DNA of 64,000 bases from Blastococcus sp. TF02A-35. GTDB taxonomy: Bacteria > Actinomycetota > Actinomycetes > Mycobacteriales > Geodermatophilaceae. Every line of letters starts with the position of its first letter. Position 1 is the first letter of the stretch. A model generated the notes under the pieces. The model ran no database searches. It saw nothing but the letters and a program-made list of their open reading frames with translations, and was not told the origin of the DNA. Location: contig NZ_SPQP01000006.1 in the NCBI RefSeq assembly GCF_004571075.1, positions 62,001 to 126,000 of the forward strand, read 5' to 3'. Shown piece after piece: positions 35,003 to 45,765 of the stretch. A program made the translations under genes and the position numbers.

Positions 35003-36622
35003 TCAGCCCACCGAGCCGAGGACGACCTCGACCATCACCGGCAGCAGGACCACGATCAGCAGCGCACCGAGGACGTCGAACGAGGCGCCCGACCGGATCA
35101 TCTTGGTGATCGGCACGACGCCCGAGCCGTAGGCGATCGCGTTCTGCGGCGTGGACACCGGCAGCATGAACCCGAACGAGGCCGCGAAGGTGGCGGCCAG
35201 CGCGGGCACGAACGGGTTGATGCCGGCCGCCATCGCCACCGGGATGATGATCGGCACGACGACCGCCGCCGACGCCGTGTTCGACGTCGTCTCGCTGATG
35301 ATGATCGCCAGGATCACCGCGAAGATCGTGATCGCGAACGTGCTGGTCAGGCCGAGCGAGTCGGCCGAGGCCTGGCCGATGGTCTCGGCGAGGCCGGTGC
35401 TGGCCAGCAGCGAGCCGAAGATGATGCCGGTCCCGAAGAGCAGGATCGTGCCCCAGTCGATCGTCGCCGCGTCGCTCCAGCGCAGCGTGAACTCGCGCGC
35501 CTTCCAGTCGGTGGGCAGCAGGAACAGCAGCGAGGCACCGAGCACGGCGATGATGCCCTCGTCCATGCGGTCGCTGATGGTGGCGTAGAGGTCGGAGTCG
35601 GTGCCGGCGGTCAGCGCGATGACGCCGGGGAAGATCCAGCAGGCCACGGTGACGGCGAAGGCGATGAGCGTGTTCTTCTCGGCGCGGGAGAACTTGCCGA
35701 GCTCGGCCCGCTCCTTCTGCACGTACTCGCTCACGCCCTCGATCCGGCGGATCTCGGGCTTGTTGAGCAGCAGCAGGACGACGGCGAGGGCGACGAACAT
35801 GAGCGCGCAGATGGGCAGCGCCATGAGCATCCAGTCGAGGAACCCGATGCGCTCGCCGGTGGCCTCCTCGATGAGGCCTCGGCCGATCAGGTTCGGCGGC
35901 GTGCCGACCGGGGTGATCAGGCCGCCGACGCTGGCCCCGTAGGCGAGCATCAGCATGATCGCGACGCCCACCCGCAGCCGCAGCGGGTCGAAGTCCGGCT
36001 TCACCAGCTCCTTGTCCTGCAGCAGCTTGGCGATCACCGAGATGATGCCGAGCGCGGTCGGGAGCAGCATCGCGACGGTGGCGGTGTTGGAGACGAACGC
36101 CGAGAGCAGCGCGGTGATGGCGCCGAAGGCGATGACCACCCGGTAGGTCGAGGTGCCCACCCACTTCAGGGAGAGCACGAACATGGCGAACCGCCGGGCC
36201 AGCCCGTGCTTGAGCATGGCGGCGGCGAGGATGAAGGCGCCGATGAAGGTGAAGACCGTCGTCGAGCCGAACGGGGCCAGCGCGTCGTCGGCCGGCACCA
36301 CGCCCAGGACCACGATCGCGGCGATGCCGATGAGGCCGCCGACGGGGATCGGCACCGGCTCGGTGATCCACAGGACGATGACGCCCAGCAGGATCGCCGC
36401 CAGCAGGTGCTGGTCGCGCGGCAGGTCGACGGGGAGCAGCGCGAAGAGGGCCGTCACCGCCGGGGCGAGGAAGAGCCCGACCGTGCGCCGGCCCTTCTCG
36501 AACCGCTCCTCGGCCGGGCTGAGCTCCTGCTCGCCGAGGCTGCGGTAGGTGGCGCTCCCGCGGAACGCCGCGTCGACGTCGGTCCGCTTGCCCTGCCCTG
36601 GTGCCCGCTCCGTTGCGGTCAT
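35003..36622 (-). CDS. DASS-family anion/dicarboxylate:sodium symporter
   Basis: The 539-residue protein has about eleven TM helices and two SNT motifs of the divalent-anion:Na+ symporter family: FVSNTATVAMLLP near residue 167 and TTSNTASAAVVVPI in the C-terminal half. The proline-rich ITEPVPIPVGGLIG also fits. Likely substrates are succinate, malate or related dicarboxylates; sulfate cannot be excluded. It starts at ATG 36622 with a hydrophilic N-terminal extension of about 45 residues. Confidence 0.9.
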   Translation of the reverse strand: MTATERAPGQGKRTDVDAAFRGSATYRSLGEQELSPAEERFEKGRRTVGLFLAPAVTALFALLPVDLPRDQHLLAAILLGVIVLWITEPVPIPVGGLIGIAAIVVLGVVPADDALAPFGSTTVFTFIGAFILAAAMLKHGLARRFAMFVLSLKWVGTSTYRVVIAFGAITALLSAFVSNTATVAMLLPTALGIISVIAKLLQDKELVKPDFDPLRLRVGVAIMLMLAYGASVGGLITPVGTPPNLIGRGLIEEATGERIGFLDWMLMALPICALMFVALAVVLLLLNKPEIRRIEGVSEYVQKERAELGKFSRAEKNTLIAFAVTVACWIFPGVIALTAGTDSDLYATISDRMDEGIIAVLGASLLFLLPTDWKAREFTLRWSDAATIDWGTILLFGTGIIFGSLLASTGLAETIGQASADSLGLTSTFAITIFAVILAIIISETTSNTASAAVVVPIIIPVAMAAGINPFVPALAATFAASFGFMLPVSTPQNAIAYGSGVVPITKMIRSGASFDVLGALLIVVLLPVMVEVVLGSVG

Positions 36623-36709
36623 GACGCCTCCCGCTGCTGAGATCCGACCCCGAACGATGGCACGCCCGCGACCGCGCGGCGACCTCTCCGCGGTGGCGCG
36701 GCGGAGCTG

Positions 36710-37582
36710 TCAGCGACCGAAGATGCCCTGGCCGAAGGCCCCGTTCGCGGTGATCTGCCGGGAGAGCCCCTTGCCCAGCTCGACCACCCGCGCGGTCCGC
36801 TCCGCGCCCAGCTGCAGCCACGGGTCGGCGGCGAGGGCGTCGGTCTGCACCTCGATGTGGGCGCGCAGCTGCTCGCCGTCGGCGGTGAGGCCGGCGTCGT
36901 CGAGCAGGCCGCGGTCGGCCAGGGCGGCGCACGCCGCCGACCACTGCTCGTCGCTCCACCCGCGGGTGGCCTTGGCGGCCTGCTCGGTGAAGCCGCGGCC
37001 GGTGGCCGAGTGGGTGACCAGCGCCTCGAGACCGGTCAGCCCGGCGTGCACCAGGACGGCGACGTGCCCGTCACCGCGGTGCTCGCGCAGCAGCGTGGCG
37101 CCGTGCCAGAGCACCAGCAGCGGCTCCTCCGGCCACGGCTGGTCGGCGTGCCCGGCGAACAGCGCGCGCCCCTCCGGGCTGAGCCCCGCGCAGGCCTCGC
37201 GGAGCAGCTCCCCCAGCTCGGCGACCTCCCGGGAGGCCGCGACCTCCTCCCCCAGCAGCCGGGTCAGCGAGGCGCGCGCCGCGTCCAGGCGGGCGGCCAG
37301 CACCTGCTCCGGCGAGGCGAGGGTCCACGCGCGCGGGACCATGTGCGCGACCAGGGACGGCGAGAAGTTGTAGAAGGTCGCCGTCACGACCCCGGCGCCC
37401 ACCGCGCCCATGGCGGCGGCGCGGGCGGCGAAGTAGACCATCCGGCCCGGCTTGAGCCCCAGGGCAGCGAGGTGCTGGTCCTGCTCCGGTGCGAAGTACA
37501 GCTGCGAGTGCAGCGGGTCGACCGCGCGGTGGGCGCGGCCGACGAGGGCGGGGTCGAAGACGGGCTGATCGGCGCTGACCAT
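36710..37582 (-). CDS. SCO6745-type winged-helix-like protein
   Basis: The 290-residue protein matches a conserved actinobacterial family exemplified by SCO6745: alpha-helical, with FDPALVGRAHRAVDPLHSQLYF at the start, GRMVYFAARAAAMG, and a GRGFTEQAA...LADRGLLDDAGLT region resembling a MarR-type winged helix. Its function is not established. The ATG at 37582 is preferred over a GTG three codons earlier. It lies ten bases below the acetyltransferase stop, so the two are probably co-transcribed. Confidence 0.7.
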   Translation of the reverse strand: MVSADQPVFDPALVGRAHRAVDPLHSQLYFAPEQDQHLAALGLKPGRMVYFAARAAAMGAVGAGVVTATFYNFSPSLVAHMVPRAWTLASPEQVLAARLDAARASLTRLLGEEVAASREVAELGELLREACAGLSPEGRALFAGHADQPWPEEPLLVLWHGATLLREHRGDGHVAVLVHAGLTGLEALVTHSATGRGFTEQAAKATRGWSDEQWSAACAALADRGLLDDAGLTADGEQLRAHIEVQTDALAADPWLQLGAERTARVVELGKGLSRQITANGAFGQGIFGR

Positions 37583-37592
37583 GCGCCGCACC

Positions 37593-38591
37593 CTAGTCAG
37601 CCCGGACCGGCGGGAGCGAGAGCGACCAGGAGACCCGGGTGCGGACCGACCGGAAGCCGAGGCCCTCGTAGAGCCGCAGCGCGCCGGTGACGTTGTCGCT
37701 GTCGACGTCGAGGGCGGCGCGGGCGCAGCCGGCGTCGGCGCCCACCCGCAGGGCGCGGGCGATCATCGCCGAGGCGACCCCGCGCCCACGGGCGGCGGGC
37801 AGCACGCCGATCTGCCCGAGGACCACCTCGGCGTACCCCTTCGCGCGGGTGTCGGACTCGTAGACGTAGGCCAGCACGTAGCCCTGCACCGCGCCGTCGG
37901 CCACCGCGAGCACCGAGAGGTCGGGGCGGAAGGACCGCTGGCCGGTGAACAGCGACCGCCAGAACCCCTGCTCCACCTGGCTGGAGCCGTGGTGCTGGGT
38001 GAACGAGGCGTTGTGCGCGCGGCGCACGTCGTCGTCGCGGTCCCAGGTGAACGGCACGAGCGCGACCCCGTCGACCGGTCCCGCCGCGGGCAGGTCGGCC
38101 AGCGGCCGCTCCATCGAGCGGTACCAGCGCTCCGCCGTCAGCCCGCGGGCGGCGACCAGGCGCTCGAGGTCGGGCTGGGTGCCGAGCACGCCGACGACGA
38201 GGGTGGCCGGGGCCTCCGGATGGCGCTCGGCGTGCACCTCGGCCCCCCGCGCGAGCTGCCAGTCCAGGAGCGCGCCGCCGATCCCCCGCCCGCGGTGCGC
38301 GGGGTGCACCCGGCCGTCGAGCGCGATGCGGAAGGACTCCCCGACGGTGTCCCGGGCGGAGACGGTGGCGTACCCGGCGAGGGCGCCGTCGGCCCCCTGC
38401 ACCGCGACCCCGTCACGGGCGAGGTCGAGGTTCCACCCGGCCCACTCCTCGGCCACGTCCTCGGTCTCGGCGTACTCGCCGGTGTCGTCACCGGGCTCGG
38501 CCGCGACCAGCAGCTCGGCCACCGCGGCGGCGTCGTCGGCCCGGAGCGGGCGGGCGGTCGGTCCGGCGGGGACGGCGGGGAGCTCGGGCAC
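37593..38591 (-). CDS. Tandem GNAT-domain acetyltransferase
   Basis: The 332-residue protein has two GNAT folds. The first has VHPAHRGRGIGGALLDW (about residues 95-111). The second has the acetyl-CoA loop VLPAARGRGVASAMIARAL followed by LDVDSDNVTGALRLYEGLGF, the classical GNAT end. Tandem GNAT proteins in actinobacteria include mycothiol synthase MshD, but the length and divergent first half argue against that. The acceptor substrate is unknown. Confidence 0.85.
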   Translation of the reverse strand: MPELPAVPAGPTARPLRADDAAAVAELLVAAEPGDDTGEYAETEDVAEEWAGWNLDLARDGVAVQGADGALAGYATVSARDTVGESFRIALDGRVHPAHRGRGIGGALLDWQLARGAEVHAERHPEAPATLVVGVLGTQPDLERLVAARGLTAERWYRSMERPLADLPAAGPVDGVALVPFTWDRDDDVRRAHNASFTQHHGSSQVEQGFWRSLFTGQRSFRPDLSVLAVADGAVQGYVLAYVYESDTRAKGYAEVVLGQIGVLPAARGRGVASAMIARALRVGADAGCARAALDVDSDNVTGALRLYEGLGFRSVRTRVSWSLSLPPVRAD

Positions 38592-38636
38592 GGCTCGTGA
38601 GGCTAGGCACCCCGGCCCCGGCGGACCAACCGGTTT

Positions 38637-39017
38637 TCAGGTCCGGGTGAACAGGCAGAACGGGTGCCCGTCGGGGTCGGCGAAGATGCGGACGTCCTCG
38701 TGGGGGTCGGTGTACCCGTCGAGCAGGCGCGCGCCGGCCTCCTCGGCCACCGCGCACGCCGCGGCGAGGTCCTCGACCTGGAAGTCCAGGTGCACCTGCA
38801 TCTGCTGGGTGCCCGGCTCCGGCGGCCAGACCGGCGGCACGTGGTCGGCCTCCAGCTGGAAGGACAGCCCCGTCCCGCCGTCCTCGGGCCGCAGCGCCGC
38901 CCACTCCGGCCCGTCGTCGCGCAGCGGCCAGCCGAGCAGCCGCTGGTAGAAGCGGGCGAGGCCGCCCGGGTCGGGGGTGCCGAGGACGGGTGCGGCCAGC
39001 CGGATACCCGGGATCAT
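38637..39017 (-). CDS. VOC-superfamily (glyoxalase/bleomycin-resistance-like) protein
   Basis: This 126-residue protein shows two beta-alpha-beta modules: LAAPVLGTPDPGGLARFYQRLLGWP and HLDFQVEDLAAACAVAEEAGA, ending in FADPDGHPFCLF. This is the VOC fold, which may bind a metal or an aromatic ligand. Its ATG overlaps the amidohydrolase stop as ATGA, so it is the last gene of the smpB-oxidoreductase-amidohydrolase-VOC chain. The substrate is not predictable. Confidence 0.85.
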   Translation of the reverse strand: MIPGIRLAAPVLGTPDPGGLARFYQRLLGWPLRDDGPEWAALRPEDGGTGLSFQLEADHVPPVWPPEPGTQQMQVHLDFQVEDLAAACAVAEEAGARLLDGYTDPHEDVRIFADPDGHPFCLFTRT

Positions 39018-39904
39018 CCGTCGATCCTGAACAGCCGCGCCCCGTTCTGCCACAGGACGGCGCGCAGCCACTCCTCCCCCAGTCCCAGCCGGTGCAGCGC
39101 CTGCAGCTGGTGGGCGTAGGCGTAGGGGATGGACGGGAAGTCGCTGCCCAGCAGCACCTTGTCCCGCAGCGCCGCCAGCCGGGGCAGGTCGGCCTGGTCG
39201 AACGGCATGAGCCGCTCGGTGAAGTCGGTGGCGAACATCGTGGTGTCCAGGTGCACCCGCTCGTAGCGCTCGGCGAGGTCGAGGAAGTCGCGGTACTCGG
39301 GCATGCCGAGGTGCGCGATGACCAGCTGCAGCCGCGGGTACCGCTCGAGCAGGCCCTCCATGGGCGCCGGCCCGGTGTGCTCGCCGGCGAGCGGGCCGGA
39401 GCCGCAGTGGATGACCACCGGGGTGCCGGTCTCCTCCAGCCGGGCCCAGACGCCGTCGAGCAGCTCGTCCCGCGGGTCGAAGGCGCCGACCTGCACGTGC
39501 ACCTTGAACACCCGGGCCCCGCGGTCGAGGGCCTCGGCCACGTAGCCGGCCGCACCCGGCTCGGGGAAGAACGTCGCCGACTGCAGCACCTGCGGGCGGG
39601 GAGCCGCGAAGGCGTGCGACCAGTCGTTGAGCCAGGCCGCCATCCCCGCCTTGTGCGGGTAGGGCAGCGTCGGGAACGCACGCACGCCCAGCCGGTCGAG
39701 GACGACGAGCCGCTCCTCCTCCGGCAGCCGGTAGGTCACCGGCCACGCGGGGCCGTAGTGCCGCTCGGCCTGCTCGAAGTAGTCCCAGACCTTGGCCTGC
39801 ACTCGCTCGGGGAGGAAGTGCACGTGCACGTCCACCAGCCCGGGCAGGCCCAGCTCCCGCCAGTACCGCGGGACGTCGTCGTCCCCGGCCGGCGGACGGG
39901 TCAC
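39014..39904 (-). CDS. Amidohydrolase-2 family metal-dependent hydrolase
   Basis: The 296-residue TIM-barrel enzyme has the metal-binding start VDVHVHFLPE near residue 25, a histidine in VVIHCGSG, LVIAHLGMPEY, and the aspartate in LLGSDFPS near 255. This resembles ACMSD-type decarboxylases and hydrolases. The GTG start overlaps the oxidoreductase stop as GTGA. Its role may be in aromatic or lactone breakdown with the neighbouring VOC protein; this is inference. Confidence 0.87.
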   Translation of the reverse strand: MTRPPAGDDDVPRYWRELGLPGLVDVHVHFLPERVQAKVWDYFEQAERHYGPAWPVTYRLPEEERLVVLDRLGVRAFPTLPYPHKAGMAAWLNDWSHAFAAPRPQVLQSATFFPEPGAAGYVAEALDRGARVFKVHVQVGAFDPRDELLDGVWARLEETGTPVVIHCGSGPLAGEHTGPAPMEGLLERYPRLQLVIAHLGMPEYRDFLDLAERYERVHLDTTMFATDFTERLMPFDQADLPRLAALRDKVLLGSDFPSIPYAYAHQLQALHRLGLGEEWLRAVLWQNGARLFRIDG

Positions 39905-40821
39905 AGGGTCACGACCACCTTGCCGCGCACGTGGCCGCCGGCGACCAGCTCCTGCGCCTGGGCCGTCTGCTCCAGCGGGAACGCCTTGGCGACGGCGACC
40001 CGGAGCTGGCCGGCGTCGGCCATGCGGGCCAGCTCCTCCAGGTCGTGCCGCTCGGGCCGGACGAACACGTAGCGGCCGCCCATCTCGTTCACCGACGGGT
40101 CGACGACGCTGGCGATCCGCGAGACGTCGCGGACCTGCTTCGGGGCGTCGGCCAGGTAGTCCCCGCCGTTGAGGTCGAGGACGGCGTCGACCGGCTCGGA
40201 GAGCTGCTCGCTGATCGGGCCGGCCGAGTAGTCGAGCACCTCGGCGGCGCCGGCCTCCTTGAGGAAGCCGTGGTTGCGCGGGCTGGCGGTGCCGATCACG
40301 TGCGCGCCCAGGGCGACGGCGATCTGCACGGCGAAGAAGCCGACGCCACCGGCCGCGCGGTGCACCAGCACCCGGTCGCCCTCGCCGACGGCGAGCGCCT
40401 CGGTCAGCGCCTGGTAGGCGGTCAGCCCGGCGAGCGGGACGGCACCGGCCTCGGTGAAGGACAGCGACTCCGGCTTCAGCGCCAGGCACCGCTGCGGGGC
40501 GGGCACGAGCTCGGCCGCCGTCCCCCACTGCACGTCGTCGCGGCGGAGGTAGCCGAACACCTCGTCGCCGGGCGTGAAGTCCACGACCGCCGGGCCGACG
40601 GCCTCGACGACGCCGGCGAGGTCCCAGCCCGGGATGATCGGGAAGTTGTGCGGGAAGAAGGCCGCCAGGCCGCCCGCGCGGATGCCGATGTCGACCGGGT
40701 TGACGCCCGCGGCGCGGGTGCGGACCAGCACGGTGTCGGGGCCGACCGGGGGCTCGGGCAGGTCGTCGCGCAGCTGCAGGACCTCGACCCCGCCGAACCG
40801 GTCGTAGGCGATGCCCCTCAT
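39901..40821 (-). CDS. NAD(P)-dependent quinone-oxidoreductase-like MDR protein
   Basis: This 306-residue zinc-free medium-chain dehydrogenase/reductase starts [19 protein letters not shown] and has [13 protein letters not shown] and the Rossmann dinucleotide loop [15 protein letters not shown] near residue 145. It should reduce quinones or enones using NADPH. The ATG overlaps the smpB stop as ATGA. Confidence 0.9.
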   Translation of the reverse strand: MRGIAYDRFGGVEVLQLRDDLPEPPVGPDTVLVRTRAAGVNPVDIGIRAGGLAAFFPHNFPIIPGWDLAGVVEAVGPAVVDFTPGDEVFGYLRRDDVQWGTAAELVPAPQRCLALKPESLSFTEAGAVPLAGLTAYQALTEALAVGEGDRVLVHRAAGGVGFFAVQIAVALGAHVIGTASPRNHGFLKEAGAAEVLDYSAGPISEQLSEPVDAVLDLNGGDYLADAPKQVRDVSRIASVVDPSVNEMGGRYVFVRPERHDLEELARMADAGQLRVAVAKAFPLEQTAQAQELVAGGHVRGKVVVTL

Positions 40822-41294
40822 CGACGTCCCTTCACGTAGCGGCCGAAGGCCTTCTGGATCTCCCGACGCGAGTCGCGCTCGGCCATGTCGTGCCGCTTGT
40901 CGTAGGACTTCTTGCCCTTCGCCAGCGCGAGGGTGGCCTTGACCTTGCCGTCCTTGAAGTACAGGTCGAGCGGGACGAGCGTCAGCCCGCCCTCCTTGGT
41001 CTTGCCCAGCAGCTTGTCGATCTCGGACCGGTGCATCAGCACCTTCCGCTTGCGGCGGGGGGTGTGGTTGGTCCAGGTGCCCTGCACGTACTCGGGGATG
41101 TGGACGTGCTGGAGCCACACCTCGCCGTCGTCGATCGAGGCGAACCCGTCGACGAGCGAGGCACGGCCGGCACGCAGGCTCTTCACCTCGGTGCCGGTGA
41201 GCACCAGGCCCACCTCGTACGTGTCGAGGATCGAGTAGTCGTGCCGCGCCTTCTTGTTCTGGGCGATGAGCTTGCGCCCGGTCTCACGCGGCAT
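40818..41294 (-). CDS. smpB: SsrA-binding protein
   Basis: The 158-residue SmpB has its OB-fold core ([22 protein letters not shown], then SLRAGRASL) and the basic C-terminal tail [20 protein letters not shown] that enters the mRNA channel of a stalled ribosome. It delivers tmRNA, whose gene is about 7 kb away at 33175-33547 on the same strand. It follows ftsE-ftsX as in most actinobacteria. Confidence 0.97.
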   Translation of the reverse strand: MPRETGRKLIAQNKKARHDYSILDTYEVGLVLTGTEVKSLRAGRASLVDGFASIDDGEVWLQHVHIPEYVQGTWTNHTPRRKRKVLMHRSEIDKLLGKTKEGGLTLVPLDLYFKDGKVKATLALAKGKKSYDKRHDMAERDSRREIQKAFGRYVKGRR

Positions 41295-41324
41295 GCCACC
41301 AGGCTACTGCGCGCCGCGATCTTG

Positions 41325-41348
41325 CCCCGCCCGAGCACGGGGGCGGGG
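41325..41348. terminator. Possible hairpin between ftsX and smpB
   Basis: CCCCGCCC (41325-41332) can pair with GGGCGGGG (41341-41348) across an eight-base loop just below the ftsX stop. It may be a weak terminator or only GC-rich noise. Confidence 0.35.
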
Positions 41349-41349
41349 G

Positions 41350-42234
41350 CTACAGGCGGACGTAGAGGCGCAGGGTCACGTAGGAGGCGACGCTGGCCAG
41401 CAGCACGCCGGCGGTGGTGATGATCGCGCCGGTCGCGATGACCTGGTCCCACTCGATGCCGGTGATGATCCCGGCCTTGATCGGACCGGCCAGCGTGCTG
41501 TCCACGAACGTCAGCTTGGTGACGACGAGGCCCGCCGTGGCGAGCAGACCACCGATGAGACCGGCCAGCGCGGCCTCGAGGATGAACGGCAGCTGGGTGT
41601 ACCAGCGGGAGGCGCCGACCAGCCGCATGATGTTGGTCTCGTTGCGCCGGTTGAACGCGGCCAGCTGGATGGTGTTGGAGATCAGCAGCAGCGCGGCGGC
41701 GGCCTGCACACCGGCGACGGCGATCGTCGCGTTGCGGGCGCCGTTGAGCAGGCTGAACAGCCGGTCGAGGAAGTCGCCCTCGTCGCGCACCTGGTCCACG
41801 CCGGCCTCGCCGTTGGGGAACGCCGCGGCGATGACCGAGTACCGCTCGGGGTTCACCAGCTCCACGCGGAAGCTCTCCGGGAGCGCGTCCGGCGGGGTGT
41901 TCTCCACCAGCTCCGGCTGCTGGGCGAACTGCTGCTGGAACCGCTCGTAGGCCTCGTCGCGGGACTCGTAGATGAAGCTCTTGACCTCGTCGGAGGACTC
42001 GAGCTCGGTCTGGATGGCCTGCCGCTGCTCGTCGGTGACGTCGTCGGCCAGGAAGATGGAGACCTGCACCTTGTCGTAGTAGATCTCCTTCATGTCGGAG
42101 ATCATCGAGGCGATCAGCAGGCCGGTGCCCATCAGGCCGAGCGAGATGGCCGTCGTGAGGATCATCGCGACCGTCATGGTCAGGTTGCGACGCAGCCCGG
42201 AGGCCACCTCGGAGAGCACGAAGTTGACGCGCAT
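41350..42234 (-). CDS. ftsX: Cell-division protein FtsX
   Basis: The 294-residue FtsX has an N-terminal TM helix (about 22-42), a large extracellular loop (about 45-165), and three C-terminal TM helices with the conserved cytoplasmic segment NTIQLAAFNRRNETNIMRLVGAS. It is the membrane partner of FtsE and in actinobacteria it activates peptidoglycan hydrolases such as RipC. It lies 56 bases below ftsE. Confidence 0.95.
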   Translation of the reverse strand: MRVNFVLSEVASGLRRNLTMTVAMILTTAISLGLMGTGLLIASMISDMKEIYYDKVQVSIFLADDVTDEQRQAIQTELESSDEVKSFIYESRDEAYERFQQQFAQQPELVENTPPDALPESFRVELVNPERYSVIAAAFPNGEAGVDQVRDEGDFLDRLFSLLNGARNATIAVAGVQAAAALLLISNTIQLAAFNRRNETNIMRLVGASRWYTQLPFILEAALAGLIGGLLATAGLVVTKLTFVDSTLAGPIKAGIITGIEWDQVIATGAIITTAGVLLASVASYVTLRLYVRL

Positions 42235-42290
42235 GGGTTCCCTGTCGTGGAGTTCGTTCGGACGCGGTCGGCGGGTGCTGCGGCGGCGGC

Positions 42291-42980
<690 letters not shown>

Positions 42981-43159
42981 GAGGCGCAACGGTACTAGCC
43001 CGGGACCTCGCTCAAGCGTCTTTGGCCGCGACCTGCCGGAGCCGATCTCGCGGACAGTCACGAAGCCCGCGCATCCGGCGGGTCGGCGGTGACGGACGGT
43101 CGCGTCCGGCTCCGCGGAGGACCGGAACGTGACCTCGCCTACACGGCCCGGCGACCCGG

Positions 43160-44389
43160 TCAGACCGCGACCGGCACCGGGCCCTCCGCCCGCCCCGGGG
43201 CCACCGGGACCACCTCGGCCCTCGCCCGCAGGTGCCAGGCGGTGGCCGCCAGCGTCGTCAGGAACACGAGCACGTAGAGGTTGCCGACGACGAGGGCCGC
43301 CGGGCCCGCGTCCAGCACCGGGGGCGCGCCGCTTGCGTCCGGCGGGTCGGCGAGGGCCAGCACCCAGGGGAAGGTCAGCGGCAGCAGCGCCGTCGGCGCG
43401 AGCCACACCAGGTCCCGGCGGGCCCACCGCGGGCGCAGCAGGACACCGCCGAGGAAGACGGCCAGCGGCACCAGCCACACCCAGTGGTGCCCCCAGGTCC
43501 AGGGCGAGACCGTCGCCCCGCACATGCCGCAGAGGGCGACGGCGAGGACCCGCTCCCCCGCCCGGTACGCCCGTGCGGCGAGCAGGAAGGTCACCGCCAC
43601 CACGGCGGCCGCGGCGGCCATCCACAGCAGCTGGGCGACCGGCTGCGACAGCCCGCTGCGCAGCAGCAGCCCCCGCAGCGACTGGTTGTGCGTGGAGGTG
43701 ACGTCGGCGTAGACCCGGGTGGGGTCGGCGAACGTGCCGCCCAGCCAGAAGGTCACCGACGGCCCGGGGAGCAGCACGAGGCCGACGAGCACGGTGCCGG
43801 CGAACGCCACGACGCTGGTCACCGCGGCACGCAGCCGGCGGGTCACGAGCAGGTAGCCGACCAGCAGGAACGGGGTCAGCTTGATCCCCGCGGCGATGCC
43901 GATCCCGATGCCGACGGTGCGGCGGCTCTCCCGGCCCAGCAGGTCCCACAGCACCAGGGCCATGAGCAGCAGGTTGACCTGCCCGAGGAACAGCGTGGCG
44001 TGCACGGCCTCGGTGGCCAGCAGCACGCCGGCGGTCCCGCCGGCCAGCAGCAGGCGCTGCCCGCGGCCGACCCGCAGCGGGGTGGCCTGCCAGCAGCGCA
44101 GCGCGCACCAGACGAGCAGCGCCGCGTTCAGCAGCGCCACCGCGACGGTCGCGGCGGCCGGGGTGAGCATCGCCAGCGGCGTGAAGAGCAGGGCGGCGAA
44201 CGGGGTGTAGGTGAAGAGCATGTCGCCGCGGAAGACCGGGCCGTCGTAGAGGGCGCCGCCGTCCAGCGCGAGCTGCCCGCCGGCCCGGTAGACCGCCAGG
44301 TCGATGGTCTCCGCCCCGGTCGACTGCACGACCACGGCCAGCCCGAACAGGCAGGCGAGCGCGGCCGCCACCTGCACCCCGGGCCTCAT
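43160..44389 (-). CDS. GT87-type polyprenol-phosphate-mannose-dependent mannosyltransferase
   Basis: The 409-residue membrane protein has about ten TM helices and belongs to the DUF2029/GT-87 family (GT-C fold), with the early acidic residue in [40 protein letters not shown], and [22 protein letters not shown]. Related mycobacterial enzymes add mannose to phosphatidyl-inositol mannosides or lipoarabinomannan from a polyprenyl donor. Its ATG overlaps the upstream glycosyltransferase stop as ATGA, which suggests that gene supplies the lipid-linked donor. Confidence 0.82.
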   Translation of the reverse strand: MRPGVQVAAALACLFGLAVVVQSTGAETIDLAVYRAGGQLALDGGALYDGPVFRGDMLFTYTPFAALLFTPLAMLTPAAATVAVALLNAALLVWCALRCWQATPLRVGRGQRLLLAGGTAGVLLATEAVHATLFLGQVNLLLMALVLWDLLGRESRRTVGIGIGIAAGIKLTPFLLVGYLLVTRRLRAAVTSVVAFAGTVLVGLVLLPGPSVTFWLGGTFADPTRVYADVTSTHNQSLRGLLLRSGLSQPVAQLLWMAAAAAVVAVTFLLAARAYRAGERVLAVALCGMCGATVSPWTWGHHWVWLVPLAVFLGGVLLRPRWARRDLVWLAPTALLPLTFPWVLALADPPDASGAPPVLDAGPAALVVGNLYVLVFLTTLAATAWHLRARAEVVPVAPGRAEGPVPVAV

Positions 44390-45576
44390 TCGGCACCCCG
44401 GCAGCCGGCGAGCACCGGAGCGATCGCCAGGACGTCGGCCGAGGGGCCGGGACCGGTGGCATCGTCGCGACGCGGCGCGTAGGTGACGGTGGAGACGAAG
44501 AAGAACCGGGCGAGGAACGCGACGGCGAGGGTGACCGCCTGGGCCAGCACCGACGGGACGGCCAGGAGCTCGACCAGCAGCGCCAGCAGCGGCAGCCGGG
44601 CCAGCGCGTCGGCGTTGTTGTAGAGCAGCGAGTGCAGGGCGCGCATCCACCGGCCGTGCCGGCCGTCGCGCAGGTCGGCGAAGACGAAGCGCTCCTGCAG
44701 CACGAAGTTGTGCACGATCGCGATCTCGGTGGCCAGGACCGCCGAGGGCAGGTAGTGCAGGCCCGCCTCGCGCATGAGCAGCCACATCAGCGCCAGGTTG
44801 ACCACGGTGCCCAGCGCACCGACCGCGGCGAAGCGCGCCATGCGGCCCATGCGCAGGGCGGCCATCTGGCGCAGGAACTGCGCCCCGTTGCGCCAGGACG
44901 CCTTGCTGGCGCCGTCGTGGCGCTCCCCGAAGAGGAAGGGCACCTCCCGGACCCGCAGGTCGTGCCGGGCCAGGATCTCCAGCAGGATCTTGAACCCGCG
45001 CGGGCGCAGCCGGTCCAGCTGGACGGCGTCCCGGCGGACGCAGAAGAAGCCGGTCATGGGGTCGGTGCAGACCCGCCCCACCCGGCGCGGGAAGCAGGAG
45101 CGGGCGAGCAGGGTCGAGCCGCTGGAGACCGCCCGCCGCCACGACGAGGACAGCCCGGAGGCGTCACCAGCGCCGCAGTACCGGCTGGCCACCACCAGGT
45201 CCACGCCCTCGCTGCGCTCGCGCAGCAGCGGCACCAGCTCGGGCGGGTGCTGCAGGTCGCCGTCCATGACCACCACGTGCTCCCCGCGGGCGGCGGCGAT
45301 CCCGGCGGCCACCGCACCGGCCAGGCCGCCCTGCCGCTCGTCCGGCGCGCGGTGCAGGAGCCGGACCGGGAGGGCGCTGGACAGCGCGGCGAGACGCACC
45401 GCGTCGGCCGTCCCGTCGGTCGAGTCGTCGACGAACAGGACCTCGACGTCGTGCCGTCCGGGGAGTGCCTCGCCGAGGCGGCGGAGGAGCTCGGCGACGT
45501 TCCCCTCTTCGTTGAACGTCGGGACGACGACGGTCAGGTCCACGCTGGGCGTCTCCAGGGGCTGGTCGCGGGGCAC
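44386..45576 (-). CDS. GT2 glycosyltransferase fused to GtrA-like membrane domain
   Basis: The first 230 of 396 residues are a GT2 domain of the dolichol-/polyprenyl-phosphate sugar transferase type: [21 protein letters not shown], and the metal-binding [10 protein letters not shown]. The remainder has four TM helices of the GtrA family ([19 protein letters not shown]). It should make polyprenyl-phosphate mannose or glucose on the inner face of the membrane. It is coupled to the GT87 gene, a natural donor-acceptor pair. It starts at GTG without an obvious ribosome site. Confidence 0.88.
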   Translation of the reverse strand: MPRDQPLETPSVDLTVVVPTFNEEGNVAELLRRLGEALPGRHDVEVLFVDDSTDGTADAVRLAALSSALPVRLLHRAPDERQGGLAGAVAAGIAAARGEHVVVMDGDLQHPPELVPLLRERSEGVDLVVASRYCGAGDASGLSSSWRRAVSSGSTLLARSCFPRRVGRVCTDPMTGFFCVRRDAVQLDRLRPRGFKILLEILARHDLRVREVPFLFGERHDGASKASWRNGAQFLRQMAALRMGRMARFAAVGALGTVVNLALMWLLMREAGLHYLPSAVLATEIAIVHNFVLQERFVFADLRDGRHGRWMRALHSLLYNNADALARLPLLALLVELLAVPSVLAQAVTLAVAFLARFFFVSTVTYAPRRDDATGPGPSADVLAIAPVLAGCRGAE

Positions 45577-45726
45577 CCGCCGGCCCGCTCACGAGCGCCG
45601 CTCGCAGACGGGCCGGACGGTCACGGCCCGGCGACGGTGCCACGCCGGGCACGCCCCCGGAGGGACGACGCGAGGGGCGCCGTCACGGCAGTCACACCGC
45701 TCCCCACGGGCACCGCCCGCACCCGT

Positions 45727-45751
45727 CGGCGCGCTCCACGCGAGCGCGCCG
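45727..45751 (-). terminator. Hairpin after prfB
   Basis: A 10-bp GC-rich stem (45727-45736 with 45742-45751) and five-base loop starts 15 bases beyond the prfB stop. It is the only clear structure in the 189-base gap between prfB and the glycosyltransferase. Confidence 0.55.
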
Positions 45752-45765
45752 GACCCTCCCGGCGG

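Noticed and set aside
37593-38591. Mycothiol synthase (mshD) call for the tandem GNAT gene
   Set aside because: Two GNAT domains fit, but length and first-domain sequence do not match MshD closely and no mycothiol gene is nearby.
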